Below, piece by piece: positions 26,507 to 35,818 of a DNA stretch of 64,000 nucleotides; the stretch's first letter is position 1, and every line of letters starts with the position of its first letter. Location: positions 488,301-552,300 of the forward strand of contig NZ_JAOCKJ010000002.1 in the NCBI RefSeq assembly GCF_029844725.1. The letters run 5' to 3'. The notes beneath the pieces were generated by a model, which was not told where the DNA came from, did no database searches, and saw only the letters and a list, made by a program, of their open reading frames with translations. Position numbers and translations under genes: made by a program. This stretch comes from Pantoea sp. GD03673. GTDB taxonomy: Bacteria; Pseudomonadota; Gammaproteobacteria; Enterobacterales; Enterobacteriaceae.

Positions 26507-27943
26507 ATGCTGAATATTAATCTGTCCGCTTCACCCTTTTTTGATGAGATGCTCCTGGCTGAAGGTGAACACCGTGCCCATTACGCCGCCTACTGGCAAT
26601 GGCTGCAACAGGCGGATCACCATGCTGTACAGCGCAAGCGGGAAGAAGCCGCCCTTCTGTTTCACCGGGTGGGTATTACGTTCAACGTCTACGATGACGA
26701 TAACGGTGCCGAACGGTTGATTCCGTTCGACAGCGTGCCACGCATTATCCCGGCCGCTGAGTGGGCGATGCTCGATCGCGGCATCCGGCAGCGTGTGCAG
26801 GCGCTCAACGCCTTCCTCTACGATATCTACCACAAGCAACATATTCTGAAGGCGGGCATCATTCCGGCAGAGCAGGTTCTGGCTAACGATCAGTATCAGC
26901 CCTGCATGCAGGGCGTTGATCTCCATCGTGATATCTATGCGCATATCGTCGGCGTCGACATGGTGCGCAACAGTGATGGGGAATACTACGTCCTGGAAGA
27001 TAACCTGCGCACGCCGTCCGGCGTCTCCTATATGCTGGAAAACCGCAAAATGATGATGCGGCTCTATCCGGAACTGTTCGCACAGCAACGCATTGCCCCC
27101 GTGGAGCGCTATCCGTCGCATCTGCTACAAACGCTTCGTGAAAGCTCGCCAGTCAACGATCCTACCGTCGTGGTATTAACCCCCGGACGCTTCAACAGCG
27201 CTTACTTCGAGCATAGTTTCCTGGCCCAGCAAATGGGCGTTGAGCTGGTCGAAAGCGCCGACCTGTTCGTTAAGGATGGCATGCTGTTCATGCGCACGAC
27301 CGCCGGGCCATGCAGAATCCATGTGATCTATCGTCGGGTTGACGATGCCTTCCTCGATCCGCTGGCGTTTCGTCCGGACTCCATGCTCGGCGTGCCGGGG
27401 CTGCTGTCGGTTTACCGGGCGGGCAATGTTGTCCTGGCCAATGCCATCGGGACCGGCGTGGCCGATGACAAATCGATCTACCCCTATGTCCCGGATATGG
27501 TGCGCTTTTATCTGCAGGAAGAACCGATCCTCAACAACGTGCCCACCTGGCAGTGCCGGCACAAAAACGAGCTGTCGTATGTGCTGGCAAACCTCGAAAA
27601 AATGGTTGTAAAAGAGGTTCACGGCGCTGGCGGTTACGGCATGCTGATTGGCCCCGCCGCGAGCAAAGAACAGCTCGCCAGTTTCCGGGCGCTGCTGCTG
27701 GCGCGTCCGCAGAATTACATCGCGCAAAACACGCTGGCGTTGTCCACCTGTCCTACTTTCGTCAACGAGGGCCTGGCACCACGCCATATCGATCTGCGCC
27801 CCTTTGCGTTGAGTGGCGCAGAGATACGACTGGTGCCCGGCGGCCTGACCCGGGTGGCGTTAACGGAAGGATCGCTGGTGGTGAACTCGTCGCAGGGCGG
27901 CGGAACCAAGGACACCTGGGTACTGGAGGATGATCTATGCTGA
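26507..27943 (+). CDS. Circularly permuted ATP-grasp protein (DUF404/DUF407 type)
   Basis: 478 residues from ATG 26507, with GAGGTG as ribosome site; a longer open frame to 26411 lacks support. The order of motifs is that of the circularly permuted ATP-grasp family: DLHRDIYAHIVGVDMVRNSDGEYYVLEDNLRTPSGVSYMLENR early, then LTPGRFNSAYFEH, and late VKEVHGAGGYGMLIGP and HIDLRPF. The family probably ligates amino acids or peptides to an unknown acceptor. The stop overlaps the next gene by 7 nt. First gene of a four-gene operon ending with the Anbu peptidase. Confidence 0.92.
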   Translation: MLNINLSASPFFDEMLLAEGEHRAHYAAYWQWLQQADHHAVQRKREEAALLFHRVGITFNVYDDDNGAERLIPFDSVPRIIPAAEWAMLDRGIRQRVQALNAFLYDIYHKQHILKAGIIPAEQVLANDQYQPCMQGVDLHRDIYAHIVGVDMVRNSDGEYYVLEDNLRTPSGVSYMLENRKMMMRLYPELFAQQRIAPVERYPSHLLQTLRESSPVNDPTVVVLTPGRFNSAYFEHSFLAQQMGVELVESADLFVKDGMLFMRTTAGPCRIHVIYRRVDDAFLDPLAFRPDSMLGVPGLLSVYRAGNVVLANAIGTGVADDKSIYPYVPDMVRFYLQEEPILNNVPTWQCRHKNELSYVLANLEKMVVKEVHGAGGYGMLIGPAASKEQLASFRALLLARPQNYIAQNTLALSTCPTFVNEGLAPRHIDLRPFALSGAEIRLVPGGLTRVALTEGSLVVNSSQGGGTKDTWVLEDDLC

Positions 27944-28863
27944 GCCGAACAGCCAGTGAACTCTATTGGATGGCCCGCTATCTGGAGCGGGCAGAAAATA
28001 TCGCCCGGGTTCTGGACGTCACCAACAAGCTGTCGATGATGCCCATCCGCAACGGGGGCGATCAGGATCTGCAGGTGCCGCTCAACCTGACCGGCACCAG
28101 CCAGCTGTATGCAGAAACCTGCCCGACGCTGACGATGCCCAATCTGGTCAGTTTTTTCGCTCTGGACAACCGGAATCACAGCAGCATTTTCAGCTGCCTG
28201 CAGATGGGCTGGAACAACGCTCATGCGGTGCGCGGTAGCCTGTCATCGGAAGTCTGGGAATGCATCAATGCCACCTGGATTGAGATGAAAGCAATACGCC
28301 GCCGGGGCATAGGTTCAGACGGTGCCGACGCCTTCTTTGACTGGGTGAAAGAGCGCTCTCATCTGTTTCGCGGAGCCATGTTCGGCACCCTGCTCCGCAG
28401 CGATGCTATGCGCTTTATCCGTCTGGGGACGCTGCTGGAACGGGCGGATGGCACCGCCCGTCTGCTGGAAGTAAAAAACAGGCTGATGGACATTGATGAC
28501 GATCCGGTTCGCGAATATTACCGCATGGACACCCTGCTGCAGGCGGTAAGCGCACGCGAAGCCTACCACAGTATTTACAAGCAGCCCCTGAGCCGGGAGA
28601 CCATCGCCGAACTGATGATCCTGCGCAACGAACTGCCGCGTTCGCTGCTGGCCTGTATCAACGATATGGTACAGCAGCTGGAGCAGATTGGCGGCCGCGC
28701 CAACCAGCCACGCCGCCTGGCGCACATCCTGCACGCCGAGCTGCGCTTCAGTTCCATGAAAGACCTGAGCAGAATCGGCCTGAACCCCTGGCTGGAAAGC
28801 TTTCTCGCCCAGGTAAACGATATCGCCGAAAGTATCCATCACACTTATCTGGAGGCGCAATGA
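27937..28863 (+). CDS. Alpha-E domain protein (DUF403)
   Basis: 308 residues, almost entirely alpha-helical, alpha-E superfamily. The start MLSRTASELYWMARYLERAENIARVLDVT is the family hallmark, as is the LGTLLERADGTARLLEVKNR repeat in the second half. Biochemical role unknown; it always accompanies the ATP-grasp and transglutaminase partners. Overlaps both neighbours (7 nt before, 4 nt after). Confidence 0.93.
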   Translation: MLSRTASELYWMARYLERAENIARVLDVTNKLSMMPIRNGGDQDLQVPLNLTGTSQLYAETCPTLTMPNLVSFFALDNRNHSSIFSCLQMGWNNAHAVRGSLSSEVWECINATWIEMKAIRRRGIGSDGADAFFDWVKERSHLFRGAMFGTLLRSDAMRFIRLGTLLERADGTARLLEVKNRLMDIDDDPVREYYRMDTLLQAVSAREAYHSIYKQPLSRETIAELMILRNELPRSLLACINDMVQQLEQIGGRANQPRRLAHILHAELRFSSMKDLSRIGLNPWLESFLAQVNDIAESIHHTYLEAQ

Positions 28864-29642
28864 AACTTCGCATTGAGCACAACACGCACTACCGCTACGC
28901 CCAGGCGGTGCAACGGAGTATCCAGTACCTGCGGCTGACGCCACAGGAGTCGCCTCATCAACGCATCCTGTCCTGGCAACTGACGTTGCCGGATAAGGCG
29001 GTCTGCACCACGGATCCCTTTGGCAACATCATGCATGTGCTGACCCTCGATGAACCGCATGAGTCAATCACCATTCAGGCACACGGCGTGGTGGAGATTG
29101 AAGACAAGGTTGACCATGAGGCTCAGGGACATCTGTCGCCGCTGGTTTTCCTGCGCCACAGTCCACTGACCCAGCCGGATGCGGCCATTCAGGCTTTTGC
29201 CCTGCGTTATCATCAGCCTCAGGCGATTCTGAATGCCCTGGAAAACCTGATGGGTGAACTGCTGCTGAAGATGCCTTACCGCCCGGGGTCCACCCTTGTC
29301 ACTGACAGTGCCGCAGAGGCTTTCGCCGCCAGTAGCGGAGTGTGCCAGGATCATACGCATGTCTTTCTGAGCTGCTGCCGCAGCCTGAATATACCGGCAC
29401 GCTACGTCAGCGGTTACCTGCACAGTAAAGATTCTTCTCATGTTGCGACCCATGCCTGGGCCGAAGTCTGGGTGGATGAGCGCTGGCACTGTTTTGACGT
29501 CACCAACAATACCCGTATACCTGATCAACATCTTAAGCTGGCCGTCGGCATTGATTATCTGGATGCCTGCCCGGTGCGCGGTTTACGGATTGGCGGCGGC
29601 TACGAAGATATGAGCGCTATCGCCGCCGTACAAATGATGTAA
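28860..29642 (+). CDS. Transglutaminase-like cysteine protease family protein
   Basis: 260 residues. N-terminal beta domain (bacterial transglutaminase-like N-terminal type, MKLRIEHNTHYRYAQAVQRS) and a C-terminal transglutaminase core with the catalytic Cys in SSGVCQDHTHVFLSCCR, His in ATHAWAEVWV and Asp in HCFDVTNN. Such proteins act as proteases or amide-bond exchangers. ATG overlaps the previous stop (ATGA). Probably works on the product of the ATP-grasp ligase. Confidence 0.93.
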   Translation: MKLRIEHNTHYRYAQAVQRSIQYLRLTPQESPHQRILSWQLTLPDKAVCTTDPFGNIMHVLTLDEPHESITIQAHGVVEIEDKVDHEAQGHLSPLVFLRHSPLTQPDAAIQAFALRYHQPQAILNALENLMGELLLKMPYRPGSTLVTDSAAEAFAASSGVCQDHTHVFLSCCRSLNIPARYVSGYLHSKDSSHVATHAWAEVWVDERWHCFDVTNNTRIPDQHLKLAVGIDYLDACPVRGLRIGGGYEDMSAIAAVQMM

Positions 29643-29680
29643 ATCGCGCTGTCACCCCTTGCTGAGGGTTAAAACTTCGT

Positions 29681-29717
29681 GCACGCTGACGTCTGCTGGC
29701 GTGCAACTCTTTTTTTG
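29681..29717 (+). terminator. Hairpin with T tract inside the operon, before the Anbu gene
   Basis: TGCACGC (29681) pairs with GCGTGCA (29700), then ACTC and seven T residues. It could act as an attenuator lowering expression of the peptidase relative to the three genes before it. The gap of 86 nt is the only one in the operon. Confidence 0.5.
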
Positions 29718-29728
29718 GGGAATGTGGT

Positions 29729-30457
29729 ATGACCTATTGTGTGGCCATGCGCCTGTCATCCGGGCTGGTCTTTGCATCCGATTCACGAACCAACGCCGGT
29801 GTGGACCATATTTCCACCTTCCGTAAACTGCATGTGTTTCATCAGGACGGCGATCGGACACTGGTGCTTCAGACGGCCGGTAATCTGGCGACCACCCAAA
29901 GCATTATCAGCCTGCTGCGGCACCGCAGTAAGAATGCCGATTGTCCTAATCTGCTGAATGCCGCCAGCCTCTACGAGGCCGCTACCCTGGTGGGAGAGAC
30001 GGTTCGTGAAGTGATCCAGCGCGACAGCGAGGCACAACAGAACGGCAGCACGACAGACTTCAGCTGCAATCTGCTGCTCGGCGGTCAGATCAACGGGGAT
30101 GAGATTGGGCTGTTCCATATTTACCCACAGGGCAACTTTATCGAAGCAACCCGCGATACGCCCTATTTCCAGATTGGTGAAAGTAAGTACGGCAAACCGA
30201 TCATTGACCGGGTGCTGCACTACGACATGCCTCTGGAGCAGGCGATGCAGTGCGCGCTGATTTCACTGGATTCGACGCTGCGCAGCAATCTCTCCGTCGG
30301 ACTCCCGCTTGACGTCATGATTTACGCGTGTGATAGCTACAGCGATGCCCGGCAATACCGCATTACCGAAGATCATCCTTACTTCAGCACTATCCGTAAA
30401 GGCTGGGGAGAAGGATTGGTCAGCACGTTCAGACAGCTACCACCGCTGGTTCTCTGA
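29729..30457 (+). CDS. Anbu proteasome-like peptidase (HslV/20S beta superfamily)
   Basis: 242 residues. Ntn-hydrolase with predicted catalytic Thr2 after Met removal (MTYCVAMRLSSGLVFASDSR), Asp17-region SDSRTNAGVDH and Lys in TFRKLHVF, the pattern of Anbu, the ancestral proteasome beta-like subunit found with ATP-grasp, alpha-E and transglutaminase genes. Structural work on Anbu elsewhere showed ring or lock-washer assemblies; the substrate is unknown. GGGGA ribosome site 7 nt from the ATG. It closes the operon. Confidence 0.9.
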   Translation: MTYCVAMRLSSGLVFASDSRTNAGVDHISTFRKLHVFHQDGDRTLVLQTAGNLATTQSIISLLRHRSKNADCPNLLNAASLYEAATLVGETVREVIQRDSEAQQNGSTTDFSCNLLLGGQINGDEIGLFHIYPQGNFIEATRDTPYFQIGESKYGKPIIDRVLHYDMPLEQAMQCALISLDSTLRSNLSVGLPLDVMIYACDSYSDARQYRITEDHPYFSTIRKGWGEGLVSTFRQLPPLVL

Positions 30458-30715
30458 ACCGTGACAAAGCCTGACTTCGTTCAAAGCGAACACCCGAAGC
30501 GTTCGGGTCATGCGCCTTTGCACCCTTCTGTGGCCTCCCCTCTGTCGCCTTCACCCCGGAGGCCCGAAATGACGCGTTTCCCCGCCCCACTTTCCTGACC
30601 CCTCTGCCCCCTCTGTTCCCCTTTACAGCGCCCGTCCAAACACGAAATAATAGCGTCACACGCCGGGCCACCCCCCTGGCAGCCTCTGAACCGACGTTAA
30701 TCCAGCGGACAATTT

Positions 30716-30961
30716 ATGACCAGTGAAATCCCCCTCAAGTATTATGATGTCGCCGATGAGTACGCGACGGAGTCCGCTAAGCCAGTGAGCGAAGCAGAAC
30801 GCACCCCGCTGGCACACTACTTCCAGCTGCTGATCACCCGTTTAATGAACAACGAGGAGATCAGTGAAGAGTCGCAGCAGGAGATGGCGCGTGAAGCGGG
30901 CATTGATGAGCAGCGTATTGATGATATCGCCGAATTCCTGAACCGCTGGGGCAACGAGTAA
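30716..30961 (+). CDS. ymjA: YmjA-like protein (DUF2543)
   Basis: 81 residues, acidic, helical ([20 protein letters not shown]..., [20 protein letters not shown]). It matches my memory of E. coli YmjA, an uncharacterised protein. Single gene, with a long GC-rich 258-nt upstream gap containing a short hairpin (ACCCGAA / TTCGGGT, 30492-30508) that may end the Anbu operon. Confidence 0.8.
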   Translation: MTSEIPLKYYDVADEYATESAKPVSEAERTPLAHYFQLLITRLMNNEEISEESQQEMAREAGIDEQRIDDIAEFLNRWGNE

Positions 30962-31295
30962 CCGCGTTACCGGCAGACGCGCCTGGCGCCGTCCAGCCGG
31001 TTAATCCGCCTGACTTAACAGCGCATTCGCCTCAGCACAGCGCATCTTCGTCAGGAGATGCGCTGCGCTGGCAGCCACGTGTCAAACGTGGCTGATGGCA
31101 GTGTTCGGGACATCACTCTCGCCTTCTTCTGCCGCTAAACCCATTCCCCCTGTCGCCTTCCCCGCCAGCAAACTTCACGCCCACCGTCCATCCCCTGGCG
31201 CAGCCGGAAATTATCATCCAGACTTATATAGTCTGCGCAGGCATTGTGTTTTACACTGCGCGCTGTAAAAAACTGAGTAGATTAAGCAGGCAAAA
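30962..31295. other. Intergenic region with two strong hairpins
   Basis: 334 nt. Two 9-bp perfect stems follow ymjA: AGCGCATCT / AGATGCGCT (31039-31064) and CAGCCACGT / ACGTGGCTG (31072-31094). Neither has a T tract; they may protect or end the ymjA transcript or belong to a small RNA. The rest, up to the cold-shock gene, probably holds its promoter and leader. No coding potential seen. Confidence 0.5.
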
Positions 31296-31784
31296 ATGGC
31301 GATGAACGGAACGATCACAACCTGGTTTGAAGATAAAGGTTTTGGCTTTATCAAAGATGAAAACGGTGATAACCGCTATTTTCATGTGATTAAGGTCGCC
31401 AACCCTGATCTCATCAGGAAAGATGCAGCGGTGACGTTTGAACCCACCACCAACAACAAAGGCTTATCCGCCTATGCGGTGAAAGTTGCGCCGGCAAGCA
31501 AATATATCTATATCGCGGGCGAGCGGCTTAAGATTACCTCGATCAAGTCTTACCTCGTCTACAACGAAGAAGTCCCGGTCGATGCCGGTGTCGACAAAGA
31601 GAACGCGGTACTGTCAGTGGGTCTGCTGCTGAATAATATCCGGCCAAAATCAGACCTGAAAGCCAATGAGATGCGCTCGCTGAAAAAGCTGGCGGTCACC
31701 ACGTTCCAGGGAACCACGCTGATCTTCTCCGAAGATGAGATCGACATTGAAAGCACGGTTAACATACTTAAAGGCCTGAAATAA
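31296..31784 (+). CDS. Cold-shock-domain protein with C-terminal extension
   Basis: 162 residues. Residues 1-65 form a cold-shock domain: MNGTITTWFEDKGFGFIKDENGDNRYF with the RNP1-like KGFGFI and RNP2-like YFHV motifs. Residues 66-162 are an extension without a recognised family, beta-rich then LKANEMRSLKKLAVTTFQGTTLIFSEDEID. Canonical Csp proteins have about 70 residues, so this is a fused or extended nucleic acid-binding protein. Start could be Met1 or Met3. Confidence 0.85.
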   Translation: MAMNGTITTWFEDKGFGFIKDENGDNRYFHVIKVANPDLIRKDAAVTFEPTTNNKGLSAYAVKVAPASKYIYIAGERLKITSIKSYLVYNEEVPVDAGVDKENAVLSVGLLLNNIRPKSDLKANEMRSLKKLAVTTFQGTTLIFSEDEIDIESTVNILKGLK

Positions 31785-32106
31785 TTCCGCAGGCGGGCCG
31801 GAGCCTGTAAACAGGTTTTCGGCTTTACAGCCCGCCTCAGCCTGGTATTCAGGCCCCGTCCTCTGGCATGACATCCCCTGCTGCTCTGCGCCGCGAGAAA
31901 GTCATTCTCTGGCAGATTAAACCCGCCTTTTTTTCCGGCTGATCGCTTGTTCATGATAAAACACAGGTCAAAAGCGCAACGCATCAAGGTTCATCCCCAC
32001 AACGCGTCTTTCCAGGGTAGAATCAGATACTTTGTTCAGTCATTGCCCATGTTTTCCATCATCGCAAATTGATACGAAAAGCGGATGAAATAAGGTATAA
32101 AGCCGC
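31785..32106. other. Intergenic region without assigned gene
   Basis: 322 nt between the cold-shock-domain gene and the RIO kinase. I see GC-rich inverted segments near the left end that may form a terminator but no clear T tract, and no supported coding frame or RNA gene. Confidence 0.4.
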
Positions 32107-32961
32107 ATGAAAATCCCAAACAGAATACAGCCCCTGGTCGATGACGGCCTCATTGACGATGTGCTGCAGCGGCTGAAAAGCGGCAAAGAAGCAGACGTCT
32201 ACACCGTGCTTTGCGGCGGTAATGTGCAGTGCGCCAAGGTCTATAAAGAAGCGACCCAGCGTAGCTTCAAACAGGCGGTACAGTATCAGGAAGGGCGTAA
32301 AACCCGTAACAGCCGTAACGCCCGCGCCATGCAGAAAGGCACAAAGTTTGGCCGTAAGCAGCAGGAAGAGTCCTGGCAGACCGCCGAAGTGGATGCCCTT
32401 TTCCGTCTGGCGAACGCCGGTGTTCGCGTACCCCAGCCCTATCTCTGTATTGACGGCGTGTTGCTGATGGAACTGGTGACCGACGCCAATGGCTCTGTCG
32501 CGCCGCGCCTGAGTGATGTCACGCTCTCCGAAGAAGACGCGATCGCCGATTTCCACACCATGATCCGCAACATCGTCCGCATGCTCTGTGCCGGTATCGT
32601 TCACGGTGATTTATCAGAATTCAACGTGCTGCTGGATGACCAGGGACCGGTGATTATCGACCTGCCCCAGGCGGTCGACGCAGCGGCCAATAACCATGCT
32701 GAGTCGATGTTCGAACGTGACGTAAACAACATCACTTCATACTATGGCCAGTTTGCTCCGCAGCTGCTGAAGACGCGCTATGCCAAAGAGATCTGGCAAT
32801 GCTATGAAGATGGCAAGCTGACCCCGGAAACACCGCTCACCGGACAGTTTGTGGAAGAGGAGCGCGTGGTGGATATGGATTCGCTGATGGATGAGATCAT
32901 CACCGCAGAAGATGAATATTACGAGCGCCAGCGCGCCAGCCGTGAGCGCGACGAAGAGTAA
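32107..32961 (+). CDS. RIO1-family serine protein kinase
   Basis: 284 residues. RIO kinase with nucleotide-binding SGKEADVYTVLCGG, Lys in CAKVYKE, catalytic HGDLSEFNVLLDD and metal-binding IIDLPQAVD. In archaea and eukaryotes RIO kinases mature ribosomes; bacterial members are poorly known. The N-terminal 30 residues and an Arg/Lys-rich insertion (about residues 60-85) are bacterial-type. Acidic C-terminal tail. Convergent with the mgtA operon, sharing a terminator hairpin. Confidence 0.92.
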   Translation: MKIPNRIQPLVDDGLIDDVLQRLKSGKEADVYTVLCGGNVQCAKVYKEATQRSFKQAVQYQEGRKTRNSRNARAMQKGTKFGRKQQEESWQTAEVDALFRLANAGVRVPQPYLCIDGVLLMELVTDANGSVAPRLSDVTLSEEDAIADFHTMIRNIVRMLCAGIVHGDLSEFNVLLDDQGPVIIDLPQAVDAAANNHAESMFERDVNNITSYYGQFAPQLLKTRYAKEIWQCYEDGKLTPETPLTGQFVEEERVVDMDSLMDEIITAEDEYYERQRASRERDEE

Positions 32962-32990
32962 GTAAAAAGGCAGCGAGTCGCCTCGCTGCC
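32962..32990 (-). terminator. Terminator of the mgtA operon
   Basis: GGCAGCGAG / CTCGCTGCC, a 9-bp stem with TCGC loop; read leftward it is followed by five T residues, so it ends the mgtA transcript. It lies 29 nt past the small ORF at 33019-33105. Confidence 0.8.
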
Positions 32991-33018
32991 TCTGAATGAC
33001 CGCCCTATCACAACGCCA

Positions 33019-33105
33019 TCACCGCACGACGACCGTCAGCGCAATCAGCGTTAAGCCGATCATCATCACGCCGACAAATACTGTATCAAGTCTCCCTTTT
33101 TTCAT
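33019..33105 (-). CDS. 28-residue single-span membrane peptide downstream of mgtA
   Basis: ATG 33105, TGA 33019-33021. Starts MKKGRLDTVFVGVMMIGLTL and continues with a hydrophobic stretch ending VVVR: a basic N-terminus and one membrane span. The ribosome site GGAGGAG begins at the mgtA stop, 7-12 nt before the ATG, so translation is coupled to mgtA; a terminator follows. Small membrane peptides regulate Mg transporters elsewhere (MgtS, MgtR), but no clear sequence likeness to those is seen. The combined ribosome site, hydrophobic span and terminator make it a real gene. Confidence 0.75.
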   Translation of the reverse strand: MKKGRLDTVFVGVMMIGLTLIALTVVVR

Positions 33106-33115
33106 CTTCTCCTCC

Positions 33116-35818
33116 TCAGAACCACTGACCAAAACGACGGATGTAGAAGCGTTTCATACCCTGCGCCACCAGGCAGTAGCTGAACAGCGTCAGCACCAGC
33201 CAGGGGAAATATTGCCATGGCAGTGGCACCAGACCGACCATCGCACCCAGCGGTGAAAACGGAATCAGGATGCCCAGCGCCATCACCGCCAGCGTGGTCA
33301 GCATGACCGGTAAGGTGGCACGACTCTGGATAAACGGGATTTTCCGGGTACGCAGCATATGTACTACCAGCGTCTGTGACAGCAGCCCTTCAATAAACCA
33401 GCCGGACTGGAACAGCGACTGCACGCCTGCATGGTTCGCGCCGAAAACGAACCACATCAGCGCAAAGGTGGTAACGTCAAAAATTGAGGACGTTGGTCCC
33501 ATCCACAGCATGAAGCGTTTAATGTTGCCAGCATCCCACTTGCGTGGCTTATTCAGGAACTCACGGTCAACCTTGTCCCACGGCAGCGCCAGCTGAGAAA
33601 CGTCATACATCAGATTCTGAATCAGCAGATGAATCGACAGCATCGGCAGAAACGGAATAAAAGCACTGGCCACCAGCAGCGAGAACACGTTGCCGAAGTT
33701 AGAGCTGGCGGTCATGTTGAGATACTTGATGATGTTGCCAAAGGTCTCGCGTCCTTTGCGTACCCCCTCGTTCAGCACCTGTAAATCTTTCTCCAGCAGG
33801 ATGATATCCGATGAGGCTTTCGCCACATCCGCCGCACTGTCTACGGAAATTCCGGTGTCGGCCGCCCGCAGTGCTGGTGCGTCATTAATGCCATCGCCAA
33901 GGAAGCCGACGGTATGACCATTCTGCTGCATCAGGCGCACCAGACGGGATTTCTGCAGCGGTGTCAGCTGAGCAAACAGGGTGCAGCGTTCTGCTTCCTG
34001 CGCCAGTTCATCATCGTTCATCGCCTCAATCTGATCGCCGGTCAGCATCGCCGGATCGGTCAGCCCGACATCGGCACACACCCGCAGCGTCACCAGCGGA
34101 TTGTCACCGGTCAGCACTTTCACCGTCACGCCGCTGTCGCGCAGGGCTTTGATCGCCTTGCCCGCACTGGCTTTCGGAGGATCGCGGAAGGTCAGCATGC
34201 CCTGGATGACCAGATCGCGCTCGTCACTGTCGCTGAGTGGCACACGCTGTTCCCCATCACGGGTTGCGACCAGCAGCACGCGATACCCCTGCTGATGATA
34301 ACGTTCGGTCTGCGCCAGCAGTGCCGCACGCTGTGCCGCATCCAGTGCAACGATCGCGTCACCCTGCCGCACGGCGATGCTCACTGCCAGCATCTCTTTT
34401 ACTGCGCCTTTACAGATCAGTTGCGAACGATGCTGAGTCAGATCTTCCACCAGCACCGACACCCGACGACGGGTAAAATCAAATGGCAGCTCATCAACCA
34501 GCTGATACTGGCTGCGCTGAGTCTGTGAAATAACTTTATCGCCCGCGCCCAGCACGGCGCGATCCATCAGGTTTTTCGCGCCACTCTGGCTGCCACTGTT
34601 GAGCCAGGCCAGCAGCAGGACCTGCTCATCTTCATTTCCCTGCGCATCCAGATGATGTGCCAGCAGAATGGTGTCCTGAGTCAGCGTGCCGGTTTTATCC
34701 GTGCAGAGCACATCCATCGCACCCAGGTTCTGAATAGCGTTGAGCTTTTTGACGATCACTTTGCGGCGCGACATTGCAATCGCGCCTTTGGCCAGGTTGG
34801 CGCTGACAATCATCGGCAGCATTTCCGGGGTCAGACCGACCGCGACCGCCAGTGCAAACAGCGTGGCGTCCATCCAGTCGCCTTTGGTGAAGCCGTTGAT
34901 CAGCAGCACCACCGGCACCATCACCAGCATAAAACGGATCAGCAGCTTGCTGACGCTGTTCACGCCACGGTCAAACGCGGTCTGGGGACGACTGCCGGTG
35001 AGCGACGAGGCCAGCGAACCAAACCAGGTTTCGCCCCCGGTCGCCACCACCACGGCGCTGGCTGTGCCGCTGGCAACGCTCGTGCCCATCAGGCAGATAT
35101 TCGGTGATCCCAGCAGATCCTGGGCGGTCTGGCCCTGGGCATCGATACCCGCATCGCTGCTCTGTTTTTCAACCGGCAGCGATTCACCGGTCAGCACCGC
35201 TTCACTGATAAACAGATTACGTGAGCTCAGCAGGCGCACATCGGCTGGCACCTGATCACCGGTGCTGAGCAGAATGATATCGCCCGGCACCAGTTCACTC
35301 ATGTCCACATCCTGGCGCTGCGGCGTTTCACTGCCCGGCTCACGCCGCAGCACAGTCACCTGGCTGCGCACCAGTGACTGCAGCGCCTGCGCCGCCCGGT
35401 TGGTGCGGAACTCCTGCCAGAAACGCAGCAGCCCGCTCAGCATCACCATAGTACAGATGATGATGACGCCGGAGAGATCGGTCTCCTCACCGGCGCGCAG
35501 CGGCAGTATGTAATCGGTAAACAGGCTCACCAGTGCCAGGACCAGTAATACATAGATAAACGGGTTGTTAAATGCCATCAGCAGCTGAACCAGCGCCGGT
35601 GGCGCTTTTTCATGTGCCACTTCATTTCGGCCATAGGTGGCCAGGCGTTTCGCCGCTTCAGCCTGAGTCAGGCCCTGACGCTGGCTGCGCAGGTTGGCCA
35701 GCGTCATCTCAACGTGCTGGCCTGCCTGCTGCGCGACAGCAAATATTTTTTTACTTTTTTTATCGTTACGGTTGCCAGCTTGAGTGATGGCAACCTGCTC
35801 CAGTTTCATGTCGCTCAT
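33116..35818 (-). CDS. mgtA: Magnesium-importing P-type ATPase (MgtA/MgtB type)
   Basis: 900 residues from ATG 35818 (MSDMKLEQVAITQ); the frame is open to 35860 but the ATG after GGGAG is preferred. P-type (P3B) ATPase of the inner membrane: TGESLPVEK actuator loop, DKTGTLTQD phosphorylation site, KGA nucleotide-binding region, GDGINDAPALR hinge, and about ten membrane spans including VAVGLTPEMLPMIVS and ASSNFGNVFSLLVASAF. It imports Mg2+ at low magnesium. The long leader with a proline-rich peptide implies MgtA-like control. Confidence 0.94.
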   Translation of the reverse strand: MSDMKLEQVAITQAGNRNDKKSKKIFAVAQQAGQHVEMTLANLRSQRQGLTQAEAAKRLATYGRNEVAHEKAPPALVQLLMAFNNPFIYVLLVLALVSLFTDYILPLRAGEETDLSGVIIICTMVMLSGLLRFWQEFRTNRAAQALQSLVRSQVTVLRREPGSETPQRQDVDMSELVPGDIILLSTGDQVPADVRLLSSRNLFISEAVLTGESLPVEKQSSDAGIDAQGQTAQDLLGSPNICLMGTSVASGTASAVVVATGGETWFGSLASSLTGSRPQTAFDRGVNSVSKLLIRFMLVMVPVVLLINGFTKGDWMDATLFALAVAVGLTPEMLPMIVSANLAKGAIAMSRRKVIVKKLNAIQNLGAMDVLCTDKTGTLTQDTILLAHHLDAQGNEDEQVLLLAWLNSGSQSGAKNLMDRAVLGAGDKVISQTQRSQYQLVDELPFDFTRRRVSVLVEDLTQHRSQLICKGAVKEMLAVSIAVRQGDAIVALDAAQRAALLAQTERYHQQGYRVLLVATRDGEQRVPLSDSDERDLVIQGMLTFRDPPKASAGKAIKALRDSGVTVKVLTGDNPLVTLRVCADVGLTDPAMLTGDQIEAMNDDELAQEAERCTLFAQLTPLQKSRLVRLMQQNGHTVGFLGDGINDAPALRAADTGISVDSAADVAKASSDIILLEKDLQVLNEGVRKGRETFGNIIKYLNMTASSNFGNVFSLLVASAFIPFLPMLSIHLLIQNLMYDVSQLALPWDKVDREFLNKPRKWDAGNIKRFMLWMGPTSSIFDVTTFALMWFVFGANHAGVQSLFQSGWFIEGLLSQTLVVHMLRTRKIPFIQSRATLPVMLTTLAVMALGILIPFSPLGAMVGLVPLPWQYFPWLVLTLFSYCLVAQGMKRFYIRRFGQWF

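Noticed and set aside
34652..35255. Rightward frames opposite mgtA
   Set aside because: Low-complexity shadow frames without ribosome sites; mgtA on the other strand has all P-type ATPase motifs.
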